NCBI GenBank assembly: GCA_002256435.1
Contig: NKJC01000001.1
Coordinates: 558,001 to 622,000, forward strand
DNA from: Chitinophagaceae bacterium BSSC1
Lineage (GTDB): Bacteria > Bacteroidota > Bacteroidia > Chitinophagales > Chitinophagaceae
Direction: 5' to 3'
DNA: 64,000 bases
Notes under the pieces: model-generated
Told to the model about the DNA's origin: nothing
The model's input: only the letters and a program-made list of their open reading frames with translations
Databases searched by the model: none
Translations under genes and position numbers: made by a program
Shown: piece by piece, positions 8,606 to 18,425 of the stretch
Layout of the letters: the number at the start of each line of letters is the position of its first letter
How positions within the stretch are numbered: position 1 is the first letter of the stretch

Positions 8606-10594
8606 TTATTTTCTTTGAAATTCAGGTGAACCAATGATCACACCAGCCACTTGTGACACAGTGTTGTTATTGCCATTCTGATAAGCCATGGTAAAGGGTT
8701 TGTCTTTACGGTTCATAGCGTTGCGATCATTTTTTTGTTGCTGTCTGTTGTTCAAATTCTTATTCGTGCTCATGGCATCAGTCTCTTCCATTGAAGCTTC
8801 TCCCGGGTGTTTGGCACTGGCTGCTTCAATTTTATCCGCTACTGATTTGTCTGCTAACATGGCGGTTAATCTTTTAATATTTTCTTCTTGGTTTCTTTCT
8901 GGCAAGAGCAGTTGGCTATAAGTTTTCAAAGCCGCTTCTGCGCTTTCTGGTTCGTGGTTTTGATTCAAAGCCAATAGGTTGATGCTGATTCCAGGAATTT
9001 TTCCCGTTGCAAATGCCAATCCAAAATTCATCCTATTTAACAATGATCCCGTATTGATCCAGAAACTGGCTTTATCAGGAAAACCAGTAGGTGCTTGATA
9101 ATAATAGAATCTTTGTCCCATTCTACTACACCAATTAAATACCTGAAAAGGTTGTTTTAAGTCTGCATTGGTAGACCTAACTGCACTAATCACTAGTTCA
9201 AAAGGAGATTTGATTTTTTCACGCAATGCGTCTGTTTGCCAAAACTCTACACTCTCAACCATGGTAATCAATACTTCTTTGATATTGCCATCCGTCTTTA
9301 AAAAACGATCGGCCATTTTCTGTACCAAGGCATCAGAAGGTTGGTCACTTACAAAACGAGTAGCCAGTTTTTTACTGATAAATTTGGCGGTAGCTTTTTG
9401 ACGGCTCAACATATCTAACACTTCCATACCTTCTTGATAACCACCTTTTCCATCAAATCTTTTACCCAAAATCCATTTCTCTCCCTCGTCATGTTTGTCT
9501 GCACGGAAAATAAAATCATTCTCCAACACAAAGCCCCTTTTCTGCATTTGGTCTAGATTGGTTTTATCTAAGAGTCTTTTTCCAGGACCATCGTCTAGCA
9601 AGGGTTTTACTGCCCAACCTGTTAAGGCACGTGCTACTTCAGTTACGTCTTTTTGGGTATAACCTCCGTCTACGCCAAGGGTATGCAATTCCATGACTTC
9701 ACGTGCATAGTTTTCATTCAATCCTTGTACGCGTTTGGCATTGACAAGTTGTTGTGCAATGGCATTGTTCTTCATGGAACTATCGCCCATGCGTGCTTCT
9801 AATGCCTTATTCAAATTTTGTTGTTGCTGAATTCTTCTTGGATTTTTTGCCAGCGCATTGTTGTCAGAAATACTAGAAGCATTGTCTAGGTATTCCAACA
9901 TGGCGGGATGTTTGGCAGTTGCCACCAACATGTCTTTGAAATTACCAGTCACATTTGGTCTTATTGCATCGCGTTCAAATGTGAGAATGAATTGTTGACA
10001 CTGGGGTTTGGTGAGAGACACATTAAAGTGGTTGAACCAAAAATCAGTTAACACTTCATGCAATTGATTTGCGCCATAAGCAGCCCGAATAATTTTTTGA
10101 TTTATCAGTTGTGTCTGTAATTCAACAAATGGCTTTAAGCCTTGTTGCACCATCAGCTGTCTAATCTGTTCCCGATATTCTGGTTTGTCCTGACCCTTTA
10201 CAGAATCACGAACCACTAATTTATTTCTTACTGCCAAGCGAAGCACTTGCGGAGGCGTTAGATAAGTATTGGCAATGGTTTCATTGCTTAATTGAAGCGT
10301 ATTCATACTCTTCAATCTTTCATTAGCAGCGCTGTCATTTAGTCCACCCGCTAATTGTTGTTCCAACCATTCTTCTAAACCCATGGCTGCTAAAGCATCT
10401 ACTTCACCAGGTCTGGCACCAAAGCTAAACCTACTCAATAAGTGGGCCGCAGCTTGACGGGTATTTAAGCCCGCTTTTTTGTAGGGCATTTTAATCTTGG
10501 CATTGCCCCCCTGCTGATGTGCTTGCGTAAAAGCAAATAGCAGGGTAAATCCGGCACCAACTGTAAAAGTCCTAAGCATCCTTTTTGGGTTCAT
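8606..10594 (-). CDS. DUF1800 domain protein, secreted
   Basis: A 662-residue protein of the DUF1800 family, of unknown biochemical function. An N-terminal hydrophobic segment (FTVGAGFTLLFAFTQA) looks like a Sec signal. The family core follows: AAHLLSRFSFGARPGEVDAL near residue 48, DFWFNHFNVSL near residue 187, NENYAREVMELHTLGVDGGYTQ near residue 295 and YQAPTGFPDKASFWINTGSLLNR near residue 510. The last 80 residues are rich in N, Q and K and look disordered. It is the upstream partner of the DUF1501 gene in a two-gene operon. This pairing is common in Bacteroidota and Planctomycetes and suggests joint action at the envelope, but no activity can be read from sequence. Confidence 0.92.
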   Translation of the reverse strand: MNPKRMLRTFTVGAGFTLLFAFTQAHQQGGNAKIKMPYKKAGLNTRQAAAHLLSRFSFGARPGEVDALAAMGLEEWLEQQLAGGLNDSAANERLKSMNTLQLSNETIANTYLTPPQVLRLAVRNKLVVRDSVKGQDKPEYREQIRQLMVQQGLKPFVELQTQLINQKIIRAAYGANQLHEVLTDFWFNHFNVSLTKPQCQQFILTFERDAIRPNVTGNFKDMLVATAKHPAMLEYLDNASSISDNNALAKNPRRIQQQQNLNKALEARMGDSSMKNNAIAQQLVNAKRVQGLNENYAREVMELHTLGVDGGYTQKDVTEVARALTGWAVKPLLDDGPGKRLLDKTNLDQMQKRGFVLENDFIFRADKHDEGEKWILGKRFDGKGGYQEGMEVLDMLSRQKATAKFISKKLATRFVSDQPSDALVQKMADRFLKTDGNIKEVLITMVESVEFWQTDALREKIKSPFELVISAVRSTNADLKQPFQVFNWCSRMGQRFYYYQAPTGFPDKASFWINTGSLLNRMNFGLAFATGKIPGISINLLALNQNHEPESAEAALKTYSQLLLPERNQEENIKRLTAMLADKSVADKIEAASAKHPGEASMEETDAMSTNKNLNNRQQQKNDRNAMNRKDKPFTMAYQNGNNNTVSQVAGVIIGSPEFQRK

Positions 10595-10654
10595 GAGATA
10601 AGCTTTGTTTTTGGATGGTTATTGTTCTCAAAGGTTTAACCAACCTAAAAGAAA

Positions 10655-10677
10655 TCCCGCAGTTTTGGGCTGCGGGA
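10655..10677 (-). terminator. hairpin after the OPT transporter gene
   Basis: TCCCGCAG (10655-10662) pairs with CTGCGGGA (10670-10677), an 8-bp perfect stem with a 7-base loop. On the minus strand it is followed by the modest T-rich tract TTTCTTTT. It lies 30 bases beyond the OPT stop, the right place for its terminator. Confidence 0.65.
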
Positions 10678-10706
10678 CTAGTATTTAATCTATTCTTAAC
10701 AGGTTC

Positions 10707-12752
10707 TTATTTTTTCATGGCCACTTTATAGAGAATGGTGCCCATGGCTGCAAACATGAGTGTGCCTAGTATAAAATACCCTCCATGTGTTAATGCGGTA
10801 CTAATGCTTGATTCCAGACTCACGGCATTTAAGAATTTTTCACCACCATCAGATCCGGCTACAAAAGCAATCACCACCCCAGCAACAGCACCCCCAGCTA
10901 CCAAGCCAGTTGCAAATAAATTACCCTTACCCAATTCCTCTTCTTCTGCAGACTTGGTTTCTCCTGCTTTGCTTTGTTTCATTTCTACAATACCTCTAAT
11001 AGCACCACCAATAAAAATAGGTAAGGTAGTTGCTAATGGAAGATAAGCACCCACGGCAAAGCTCAAAGACTTGATACCACAGAGTTCCATGGTCACGGCT
11101 AAGAATACACCGGCAAATACATATTGCCAATCTAGGTTTTGAGAAAGAATCCCTTTGATCAAAGTAGCCATCAGCGTTGCTTGAGGAGCAGGATATTTTT
11201 CTGTACCTATGGCATGATGTATGCCCTGGCTCAACATTTCAGAAGAAGGTTTGTCTAAGAATTTCACGGTTAAACCAATGACAATGGAAGAAACAATGGC
11301 TCCAACAAATAGAGCAATCTGTTGGTTACGTGGCGTAGCACCTACAATGTATCCGCTTTTTAAATCCTGAGAAGTGGCACCTGCATTTGCTGCCGCGATG
11401 CAGATCATTCCACCCACCACTAGCACCAATGGTTCATAAGACTGACCCGTCCAACCAACACTCAAGAAAATTAAACTGGTACCCATTACCGTAGCAATGG
11501 TCATACCACTGATGGGATTATTGGAAGAGCCAATCAATCCCACAATTCTAGAAGAGACGGTTACAAACAATGCTCCAAAGATGATCACTAAAACACCAAT
11601 CAATAATTTTTGAATAATGCTATCTCCAGGTACTTGTGGCAACACGGTAATCAAGGCTATCAAACCCAGACTTCCCCAACCTACCCATTTTAAACTTAAG
11701 TCTTTGTCTGTGCGCAACACAGCAGCAGCACCTTCTGCTTTTTCGGATTTCAGAGAAGCCACACTACCCTTCACAGATTTAACAATGGTGGGTATGGTTT
11801 TGATTAAGGTAATAATACCACCAGCAGCTACAGTACCCGCTCCTATTTGACGAATAAAGGCATAATACACCGCGGCAGAATAGTCTGCAAATTGGTGGGC
11901 AATAGGATCCCAATTACCCTTACCACCAGCCTTTGTAATATCGGCCAGATAGCCCAGTTTTACTAGCTGTGTAGCAATTACATCGGGTGGCACCAATGAA
12001 GACATGAGTGGAATAAAGACCAACCAACTCAAGACCCCACCTGCAACTAATACGCCTCCAATCTTGGGGCCAATAATATAACCTACGCCTAAGTATTCAG
12101 GCGTAATCTCTCCACTCACTTTTGCCGATGGGAAAAACTTATTGGTTTGTTTGGTAGCCCAATAAGGGGTTTCTGCAATTACGTGTAAAACTTTTTGTAA
12201 AAGGGCATAAACAAATGCCACACCCAAACCCCAGAAAGCAGTCTTGGCAAAATCGCCACCCTTCTCTCCTGCTTTTAAAACATCGCCGCAGGCAGTACCT
12301 TCTGGATAAGGCAGGTTATCGTGTTCGTTTACAATCAAGGCTTTTCTCAAAGGCACCATGAGCAAGGTTCCTAGCAAACCACCTACAATGGCCAAGATTA
12401 AAATGGTGAGGTAATTAAAATATTCCGCGCTATCGGGCGATGATAAAAACAAAAATCCCGGCAGGGTAAATGCCACACCGGCGGCAATGCTTTCTCCCGC
12501 AGAACCCGTGGTTTGTATAATATTGTTTTCAAGAATGGTTGTCTTCAAAAATTTTCTTCCCAAGGTAATGGCAATTACCGCAATGGGAATGGAGGCCGAT
12601 ACGGTCAAACCCGCTTTCAGCGCCAGATACACGGTAGCGGCACCAAAGATGACACCAAACAAACTTCCCATTAAAATAGACTTAACAGTTAGTTCCTTCA
12701 TCTGTGTTTCAGGGGCCACAAATGGTTTGAATTGTTTTTTCACTTCTGACAT
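10707..12752 (-). CDS. OPT family oligopeptide transporter
   Basis: A 681-residue polytopic inner-membrane protein of the OPT superfamily, which carries oligopeptides or metal chelates with protons. The N-terminal helix pair with FGAATVYLALKAGLTVSASIP, the NIIQTTGSAGESIAAGVAF motif near residue 78 and the LPYPEGTACGDVLKAGE loop near residue 145 are hallmarks of the bacterial OPT branch, as are QDLKSGYIVGATPRNQQ and the late LPIFIGGAIRG. About 15 hydrophobic helices are seen. It lies downstream of a POT peptide transporter on the same strand, but a hairpin stands between the two, so they are probably separate transcripts with related roles in peptide uptake. Confidence 0.94.
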   Translation of the reverse strand: MSEVKKQFKPFVAPETQMKELTVKSILMGSLFGVIFGAATVYLALKAGLTVSASIPIAVIAITLGRKFLKTTILENNIIQTTGSAGESIAAGVAFTLPGFLFLSSPDSAEYFNYLTILILAIVGGLLGTLLMVPLRKALIVNEHDNLPYPEGTACGDVLKAGEKGGDFAKTAFWGLGVAFVYALLQKVLHVIAETPYWATKQTNKFFPSAKVSGEITPEYLGVGYIIGPKIGGVLVAGGVLSWLVFIPLMSSLVPPDVIATQLVKLGYLADITKAGGKGNWDPIAHQFADYSAAVYYAFIRQIGAGTVAAGGIITLIKTIPTIVKSVKGSVASLKSEKAEGAAAVLRTDKDLSLKWVGWGSLGLIALITVLPQVPGDSIIQKLLIGVLVIIFGALFVTVSSRIVGLIGSSNNPISGMTIATVMGTSLIFLSVGWTGQSYEPLVLVVGGMICIAAANAGATSQDLKSGYIVGATPRNQQIALFVGAIVSSIVIGLTVKFLDKPSSEMLSQGIHHAIGTEKYPAPQATLMATLIKGILSQNLDWQYVFAGVFLAVTMELCGIKSLSFAVGAYLPLATTLPIFIGGAIRGIVEMKQSKAGETKSAEEEELGKGNLFATGLVAGGAVAGVVIAFVAGSDGGEKFLNAVSLESSISTALTHGGYFILGTLMFAAMGTILYKVAMKK

Positions 12753-12786
12753 AGCATGAATTTAATCAGGTATAAATATACGGCAT

Positions 12787-12825
12787 AAAAAGAGGCTGTC
12801 TCAAAACTATGAGCAACCTCTTTTT
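12787..12825 (-). terminator. terminator after the POT transporter gene
   Basis: AAAAAGAGG (12787-12795) pairs with CCTCTTTTT (12817-12825), a 9-bp stem, with an inner CTCA/TGAG pairing. Because of the symmetric A and T runs it could work on either strand. It sits between the POT gene and the OPT gene, both transcribed leftwards. Confidence 0.75.
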
Positions 12826-12870
12826 ATTCAGATCCTTAATGGATCTTGTATTACTATTTTCTCTTTCTAA

Positions 12871-14367
12871 TTACATCATTTTTTTCAACTTACTAGACAA
12901 GAAGAATAAGACCAATGATGCTACCCCAGCCATACCAAGGAAGAGCATAAAGAAATCATATAAGTTGGCTATCTGGTAACCTAGAAATGAAGTGGTTTTT
13001 CCATCGGGATAATAACCACTCAATACCCCTGCCAATTTGTTGGCAAAAGCATTGGCTGTAAACCATACTGCCATGAGCAAGGATGCAAATTTGATAGGTG
13101 CTAATTTGTTCACCAAGCTAAGCCCAATGGGCGATAAACAAAGCTCTCCCATGCTATGCATCATATACATACCAATGAGCCAGATCATACTCACTTTTAC
13201 ATTGGCTTGTACGTCTTTTACACCAAAAGCAATCCAGAGATAACCCAGGGCCAATAAAAATAAACCAATGGCCATTTTATACGGTGAAGCGGGTTCGCGT
13301 TTACCCAACTTGATCCATAACCAGGCAAATAAAGGTGCTAACCCAACCACAAACATGCTATTCAAAGACTGGAAAAAACTGGCTGGAACCGTAAAGAATC
13401 CAAGGTCACGCTGGGTTTGCTCTTCTGCAAAAAACGTTAAGGATGCTCCCGCCTGCTCAAAGGCAGACCAGAAAAAGATCACAAAAAAGGAAACCGTAAA
13501 TATCACGGAAACCCTTGTCTTTTCAGTACTGTTCAGGGTTTTATCAGAATAGATAATTACTGCTATTAAAACAATGCAACCAATCAAAAAGTAAAACAAG
13601 TAGTTCACCACTTTGGCGTCAATGTATAAAAGTCCAATGGTTGTTAGAGAAAGCAAGGCCATACCCACCACCATCACCACCGGATTCAGGAACTTCTTGG
13701 GAGCACCATCGGGCGTTAGCCCAATGATTTTTTTATCTGGATCAATCACGTATTTGTTGTTCAAGAAATGCAGGGTAAGCACACTAATAATCATCCCAAT
13801 ACCACCTGCTAAAAAAGCCCATTTAAAATCTGCTGGATTTCCGGTATCGCCGAAAAAGCCGCAAACAAAGGGTCCTAGCGCACCACCGGTATTAATACCC
13901 ATGTAAAAAATGGTATAAGCAGAGTCAATTCTATTGTCTCCCTTTGGATACAATTGACCCACCATGGAAGAGATATTGGGTTTGAAAAAACCATTACCAG
14001 CAATCATGAAACCCAGGCCAGAGAAAAATAATAAAGATGCCGTATCCGGCGATGTAGCATAGAGTGAACCACAGAAAAACAGGATAAATTCTCCAATGGC
14101 CATCACTATCCCGCCCACAATAATGCTTCGGCGATTACCCCAATAACGGTCAGCAATATAGCCCCCAATCAAGGGTGTTAAATAAATCAAAGATGTGTAA
14201 CTACCATAAAGGTTAGAAGCAAAGACTTTGTCAAATAGAAGCGCCTTTGTCATAAACAATACCAAGATGGCGCGCATGCCATAATAGTTGAAACGCTCCC
14301 ACATTTCAGTTGCAAACAATACATACAGTCCTTTGGGATGCCCTTTTTGCAGGTTTTCCTGAGTCAT
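12871..14367 (-). CDS. POT/PTR family proton-dependent oligopeptide transporter
   Basis: Imports di- and tripeptides with protons across the inner membrane. With the ATG at 14367 the protein has 498 residues. The upstream in-frame start at 14388 is TTG and adds only MTTKTSC, so the ATG is preferred. The family signature near the N-terminus is FATEMWERFNYYGMRAILVLF, containing the ExxER-type proton-coupling residues. The second PTR signature is FYMGINTGGALGPFVCGFFG near residue 165. About 14 hydrophobic segments fit the bacterial POT fold. With the neighbouring OPT gene it points to a peptide-using lifestyle. Confidence 0.95.
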   Translation of the reverse strand: MTQENLQKGHPKGLYVLFATEMWERFNYYGMRAILVLFMTKALLFDKVFASNLYGSYTSLIYLTPLIGGYIADRYWGNRRSIIVGGIVMAIGEFILFFCGSLYATSPDTASLLFFSGLGFMIAGNGFFKPNISSMVGQLYPKGDNRIDSAYTIFYMGINTGGALGPFVCGFFGDTGNPADFKWAFLAGGIGMIISVLTLHFLNNKYVIDPDKKIIGLTPDGAPKKFLNPVVMVVGMALLSLTTIGLLYIDAKVVNYLFYFLIGCIVLIAVIIYSDKTLNSTEKTRVSVIFTVSFFVIFFWSAFEQAGASLTFFAEEQTQRDLGFFTVPASFFQSLNSMFVVGLAPLFAWLWIKLGKREPASPYKMAIGLFLLALGYLWIAFGVKDVQANVKVSMIWLIGMYMMHSMGELCLSPIGLSLVNKLAPIKFASLLMAVWFTANAFANKLAGVLSGYYPDGKTTSFLGYQIANLYDFFMLFLGMAGVASLVLFFLSSKLKKMM

Positions 14368-14492
14368 ACAGCTAGTTTTCGTTGTCAAATTTCCCGGTTG
14401 GGTGGGCCAAAATAGTGATTAAATCAATATCCGGTTCTGAAAGCTGTATTTGAGCACTTAAAATTCTACTTTCGCGCTAGCAAAATAGCATT

Positions 14493-15785
14493 ATGAACAT
14501 ATTATTGTTGGGATCTGGTGGAAGGGAACACGCATTGGCTTGGAAAATGAGTCAGAGTCATCATTGCGATCAGTTATTTATTGCACCGGGCAATCCCGGA
14601 ACGGCCCAGTTTGGTAAGAATATCCCCGTAGGAGTCAATGATTTTGAAGCCATCAAAACCATTTGCTTAGAAGAAAAGATTGGCATGTTGGTGGTGGGGC
14701 CCGAAGATCCTTTGGTGAATGGGGTCTATGATTTTTTTCAAAACCACCAAGAATTGCAACATATTACCGTGGTTGCCCCATCGGCCCAGGCCGCGCAATT
14801 AGAGGGCAGCAAGGCTTTTAGCAAAAAATTTATGCAGCGTCAGGGCATACCTACGGCTGCTTATGCAGAATTTACCAAAGACGAATTTGAAGCGGGCAAA
14901 GCTTATATAGCCGCGCATAGCCTGCCTGTGGTGCTCAAAGCAGACGGTCTGGCAGCTGGAAAAGGTGTGATTATTGCACAAACCACGCAGGAAGCCTTAG
15001 CCAGTTTTGAAGAAATGATCATCCACCAACAATTTGGTGCAGCTAGCAGCAAAGTAGTGGTGGAAGAGTTTTTGCACGGGATTGAAGTCAGCGTTTTTGT
15101 GCTGACCGATGGCAAGGACTACCAAATTATTGGTCACGCCAAAGATTACAAAAGAATTGGCGAGGGCGATACCGGATTAAACACCGGAGGCATGGGTTGC
15201 GTTAGCCCAGTTCCCTTTATGGACGAGGCTTTCATGGAAAAAGTGACCAAGAAAATTATTGAACCTACTGTTGCTGGATTGGACAAAGAAAACCTGGTTT
15301 ATCATGGATTTATCTTTTTTGGATTGATGAATGTGGGTGGTGAACCTTGGGTTATTGAATACAATTGCCGCATGGGCGATCCGGAAACAGAAGTGGTGAT
15401 GCCCTTGCTAGACACGGATTTGGTGAGTTTGTTTGCTGCCATGGACAATGGCACTTTGGCCGATGTTAATATTAATTTTGACCCAAGGTGCTGCGCTACG
15501 GTGATGGCCGTGAGTGGTGGCTATCCGGGCGATTATCAAAAAGGAATTCCGATTACCGGATTGGCAGGTCTGAATGCGCAGAAAGGCGCGGAAACACTGG
15601 TTTTCCATGCTGGCACCAAATTTGCAAGTGATAGCTTGCAAACTAATGGAGGAAGGGTTTTGGCAGTGAGTTCTTATGGTAACACGCTTTCGGAAGCGGT
15701 TCAAAAATCAAAGGATTTACTGGAAAAAATAGATTTTGAGGGCATGTATTATCGCAGGGATATTGGTTACGAATTCCCGAGCTAA
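14493..15785 (+). CDS. purD: phosphoribosylamine--glycine ligase (GAR synthetase)
   Basis: Second step of purine biosynthesis: joins glycine to 5-phosphoribosylamine using ATP. The 430 residues are the usual length. Visible features are the N-terminal MNILLLGSGGREHALAWK, the ATP-grasp segment LPVVLKADGLAAGKGVIIA near residue 142, GDTGLNTGGMGCVSPVP and the metal-binding EYNCRMGDPETEVVMPLL near residue 290. The upstream region holds TACTTTCG (14469-14476), one mismatch from the -7 consensus. It lies 134 bases before mreB on the same strand; co-transcription with the rod cluster is possible but not needed, because the gap is large enough for a promoter. Confidence 0.97.
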   Translation: MNILLLGSGGREHALAWKMSQSHHCDQLFIAPGNPGTAQFGKNIPVGVNDFEAIKTICLEEKIGMLVVGPEDPLVNGVYDFFQNHQELQHITVVAPSAQAAQLEGSKAFSKKFMQRQGIPTAAYAEFTKDEFEAGKAYIAAHSLPVVLKADGLAAGKGVIIAQTTQEALASFEEMIIHQQFGAASSKVVVEEFLHGIEVSVFVLTDGKDYQIIGHAKDYKRIGEGDTGLNTGGMGCVSPVPFMDEAFMEKVTKKIIEPTVAGLDKENLVYHGFIFFGLMNVGGEPWVIEYNCRMGDPETEVVMPLLDTDLVSLFAAMDNGTLADVNINFDPRCCATVMAVSGGYPGDYQKGIPITGLAGLNAQKGAETLVFHAGTKFASDSLQTNGGRVLAVSSYGNTLSEAVQKSKDLLEKIDFEGMYYRRDIGYEFPS

Positions 15786-15919
15786 TCCACATTAATCAGA
15801 ATGGCTTGTTAATAACCTTGAAGTACTTGATAAATCAAGCATTTCGGCTTTGTTAATTCCATTTATTTAAGACACCTTTGCTTGCATTCATTTACTTATA
15901 TTCGAACTAATTATATACA

Positions 15920-16945
15920 ATGGGATTGTTTAGCTTTTTTACTCAAGAGATTGCCATAGACTTAGGGACCGCCAACACCCTAATTATCCATAACGATGAA
16001 GTGGTGGTGAACGAGCCATCTATTGTGGCCCTAAACCGCAATAATCCAAAGGAAGTTTTGGCTGTTGGTAAACGTGCGTTGATGATGCACGAAAAGACCC
16101 ACGAAAGTATCCGTACCGTACGTCCTTTGAAAGACGGGGTTATTGCGGACTTTAACGCTGCGGAACTGATGATTAGGGAATTGATCAAAATGATCTATCC
16201 AAAAAAACCTTTGTTTCCTCCAAGCTGGCGCATGGTCATCTGTATTCCATCTTCTATTACAGAAGTTGAAAAACGTGCGGTGCGCGATAGTGCCGAGCAA
16301 GCAGGTGCCAAAGAAGTATACATGATTCACGAACCCATGGCTGCTGCCTTGGGTATTGGCATAGACGTAGAAGAACCCGTAGGTAATATGATCATTGATA
16401 TTGGTGGTGGTACTACTGGTATTACCGTGATTGCCTTGGCGGGTATTGTTTGTGACCAGAGTATTCGTATTGCCGGTGATGAGTTCACTGCAGATATTAT
16501 GGAAGCTCTTAGACGTTACCACAGTTTGTTGATTGGTGAGCGCACTGCAGAACAAATCAAGATTACCGTTGGTGCTGCAATGAAGGATTTGGATAATCCT
16601 CCAGATGATATGCCAGTAAACGGACGTGACTTGGTAACAGGTATTCCTAAGCAAATCATGGTGAGCTATCAAGAAATTGCAGAAGCACTAGACAAGAGTA
16701 TCTTCAAAATAGAAGAAGCCATTTTGAAGGCTTTGGAAACAACCCCTCCTGAATTGGCTGCCGATATTTATCGCAGGGGTTTGTACCTAACTGGTGGTGG
16801 AGCCCTTTTACGCGGTTTGGATAAACGTTTGAGTGCCAAGATTAAATTGCCCGTACATATTGCAGATGATCCATTGAAAAGTGTGGTTCGCGGTACTGGT
16901 TTGGCATTGAAGAATTACCAGCGTTTTCCTTTTATCATGAGATAA
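15920..16945 (+). CDS. mreB: rod shape-determining protein MreB
   Basis: Bacterial actin that organises the cell-wall elongation machinery beneath the inner membrane. The 341 residues are normal length. The nucleotide-binding motifs are clear: phosphate-1 EIAIDLGTANTLI at residues 8-20, phosphate-2 NMIIDIGGGTTGITVIAL near residue 156 and the adenosine segment GLYLTGGGALLRGLD near 290. The amphipathic N-terminal MGLFSFFTQE may bind membrane. It is first in the cluster mreB-mreC-mreD-PBP2-rodA, the standard elongasome set, and indicates a rod-shaped cell. Confidence 0.98.
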   Translation: MGLFSFFTQEIAIDLGTANTLIIHNDEVVVNEPSIVALNRNNPKEVLAVGKRALMMHEKTHESIRTVRPLKDGVIADFNAAELMIRELIKMIYPKKPLFPPSWRMVICIPSSITEVEKRAVRDSAEQAGAKEVYMIHEPMAAALGIGIDVEEPVGNMIIDIGGGTTGITVIALAGIVCDQSIRIAGDEFTADIMEALRRYHSLLIGERTAEQIKITVGAAMKDLDNPPDDMPVNGRDLVTGIPKQIMVSYQEIAEALDKSIFKIEEAILKALETTPPELAADIYRRGLYLTGGGALLRGLDKRLSAKIKLPVHIADDPLKSVVRGTGLALKNYQRFPFIMR

Positions 16946-17014
16946 ATAGGCCCAAACGCAATAGCCGGTTAATTATTACGTTACAGGTATCTATTACTGG
17001 CCCGAATTACCGCT

Positions 17015-17866
17015 GTGAAAAACATTTTCCTATTCATACAACGCAATTTCAATTTCCTTGGATTTCTGATCCTAGAAATTGTGTGCATTGTCATGTTGAG
17101 CAATAGCAGTAAAACCCACCAAGTTTTCTTTTCAGAAATGGCGGAGGAATCTACTGGCAAATTCAATAAGCAATACAATAACTGGCGTTACTATTTTTCT
17201 CTAAAAGAAACCAACCAACAATTGGTAGAAGAAAATGCTCGTTTGCGCAATATGCTACCTTCCAATTTTGGAGGACCAGATAGTAGTTACAAAGTGCTGG
17301 TTGATAGTCTCATGAAAGATAGTTTGGGCAGGAGTAGGAAATACAGTGTCATGCCCGCTAAAGTCATTGGCAATACCCTTACCCTTCAAAACAATTACCT
17401 GACATTAGAGAGAGGCAGTTTGCAAGGCGTGAAAAAAGGGATGGCTGTAATTGGTTCTACCGGCATTGTGGGTGTGGTGGTTGCTGTGAGTGAGAACAAC
17501 TCCAAAGTCATGAGTCTCTTACACCGCAGTAGCAGGGTGAGTGCCATGCTCAAAAAAGACAATAACGCAGGAAGCATTGAATGGGATGGTGCAGACCCCT
17601 CCTATTTGATTTTGAAAAATATACCCAAGAGCTCCAAGGTTAATAAAGGTGATACGGTCTTGACCAGTACTTATAGTGCCAACTTCCCATCACATTTGAT
17701 GGTAGGCACCGTATATAGTGTGGTGGCAGACCCATCTAGCAATTTCTTTACGTTGAAAGTAAAAACAGGCACCAATTTCTTTGCCTTGCAATATGTGTAT
17801 TTGGTGAACAATGCTGGATACACAGAACAAATGACTATTGAAAACAGTACAGAAAAGAATCCATGA
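17015..17866 (+). CDS. mreC: rod shape-determining protein MreC
   Basis: Bitopic periplasmic scaffold of the elongasome, 283 residues. A transmembrane helix at about residues 12-28 (FNFLGFLILEIVCIVML) is followed by a coiled coil around residues 62-76 (TNQQLVEENARLRNM) and the MreC beta-domain with GSTGIVGVVVAVSENNSKVMSLLH and SNFFTLKVKTGTNF. The start is GTG at 17015; no ATG lies closer to the expected N-terminus, and the sequence before it is not coding-like. It overlaps the start of mreD by 4 bases, so the two are translationally coupled. Confidence 0.95.
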   Translation: MKNIFLFIQRNFNFLGFLILEIVCIVMLSNSSKTHQVFFSEMAEESTGKFNKQYNNWRYYFSLKETNQQLVEENARLRNMLPSNFGGPDSSYKVLVDSLMKDSLGRSRKYSVMPAKVIGNTLTLQNNYLTLERGSLQGVKKGMAVIGSTGIVGVVVAVSENNSKVMSLLHRSSRVSAMLKKDNNAGSIEWDGADPSYLILKNIPKSSKVNKGDTVLTSTYSANFPSHLMVGTVYSVVADPSSNFFTLKVKTGTNFFALQYVYLVNNAGYTEQMTIENSTEKNP

Positions 17867-18396
17867 GTGACCTTTTAAAAACCATACTCCGATTTGCCCT
17901 GTTCATCCTGTTTCAGGTGTTCATCCTCAATGAGGTACCACCCCTGCATCAATTTATCATTCCATATATCTATTTCCTATACATACTCTGGCTACCTTTT
18001 AATACCAACAGATTTGTGTTGTTGTTAATCAGTTTTGCTTTTGGATTGACCCTTGATTATTTTACGGGTTCAGCTGGTTTACACGCGGCCCCCTGTGTTT
18101 TGATTGCTTATCTGCGTCCCTTCTTACTCAACTTATTAATTCCGCAAGACACAACAGAACACAGTTACTTAGAGCCCAGCATCAAGAGTATGGGTTGGGC
18201 ACCTTATAGTTTGTATGTAACCCTGCTAACATTTATCCATCATTTTTTGTTGGTATTGATAGAATGGTTGCAGTTTGGAAATTTTGTTTATTTCTTGGGC
18301 AAAGTAGCTGCAACAACAGCTGTAAGCCTATTGTTGATTTTTATAACGGAAATGTTGTTTTTCAGAAAGGCCAAGTTCCGTACCAACAAAGCATAG
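17863..18396 (+). CDS. mreD: rod shape-determining protein MreD
   Basis: Small polytopic inner-membrane partner of MreC, 177 residues with about five hydrophobic helices (for example FALFILFQVFILNEV at the N-terminus and a last helix near residue 150). Sequence conservation in MreD is low, so the call rests on length, topology, the segment FAFGLTLDYFTGSAGLHAAP, and position between mreC (ATGA overlap) and the PBP2 gene. Confidence 0.92.
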   Translation: MSDLLKTILRFALFILFQVFILNEVPPLHQFIIPYIYFLYILWLPFNTNRFVLLLISFAFGLTLDYFTGSAGLHAAPCVLIAYLRPFLLNLLIPQDTTEHSYLEPSIKSMGWAPYSLYVTLLTFIHHFLLVLIEWLQFGNFVYFLGKVAATTAVSLLLIFITEMLFFRKAKFRTNKA

Positions 18397-18425
18397 CTAT
18401 CTACCTAATTGTATAATATTTCTCT

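Noticed and set aside
15877-15904. CACCTTTG and TATATTCG boxes upstream of mreB as a promoter
   Set aside because: Each is one base off the -7 consensus and no matching -33 lies at 19 bases; support is too weak for a feature.
16031-16672. 213-codon open frame on the minus strand opposite mreB
   Set aside because: It lies wholly inside the unmistakable mreB gene, its product is low-complexity with many H, N, T and F residues and no domain, and there is no promoter or start context.
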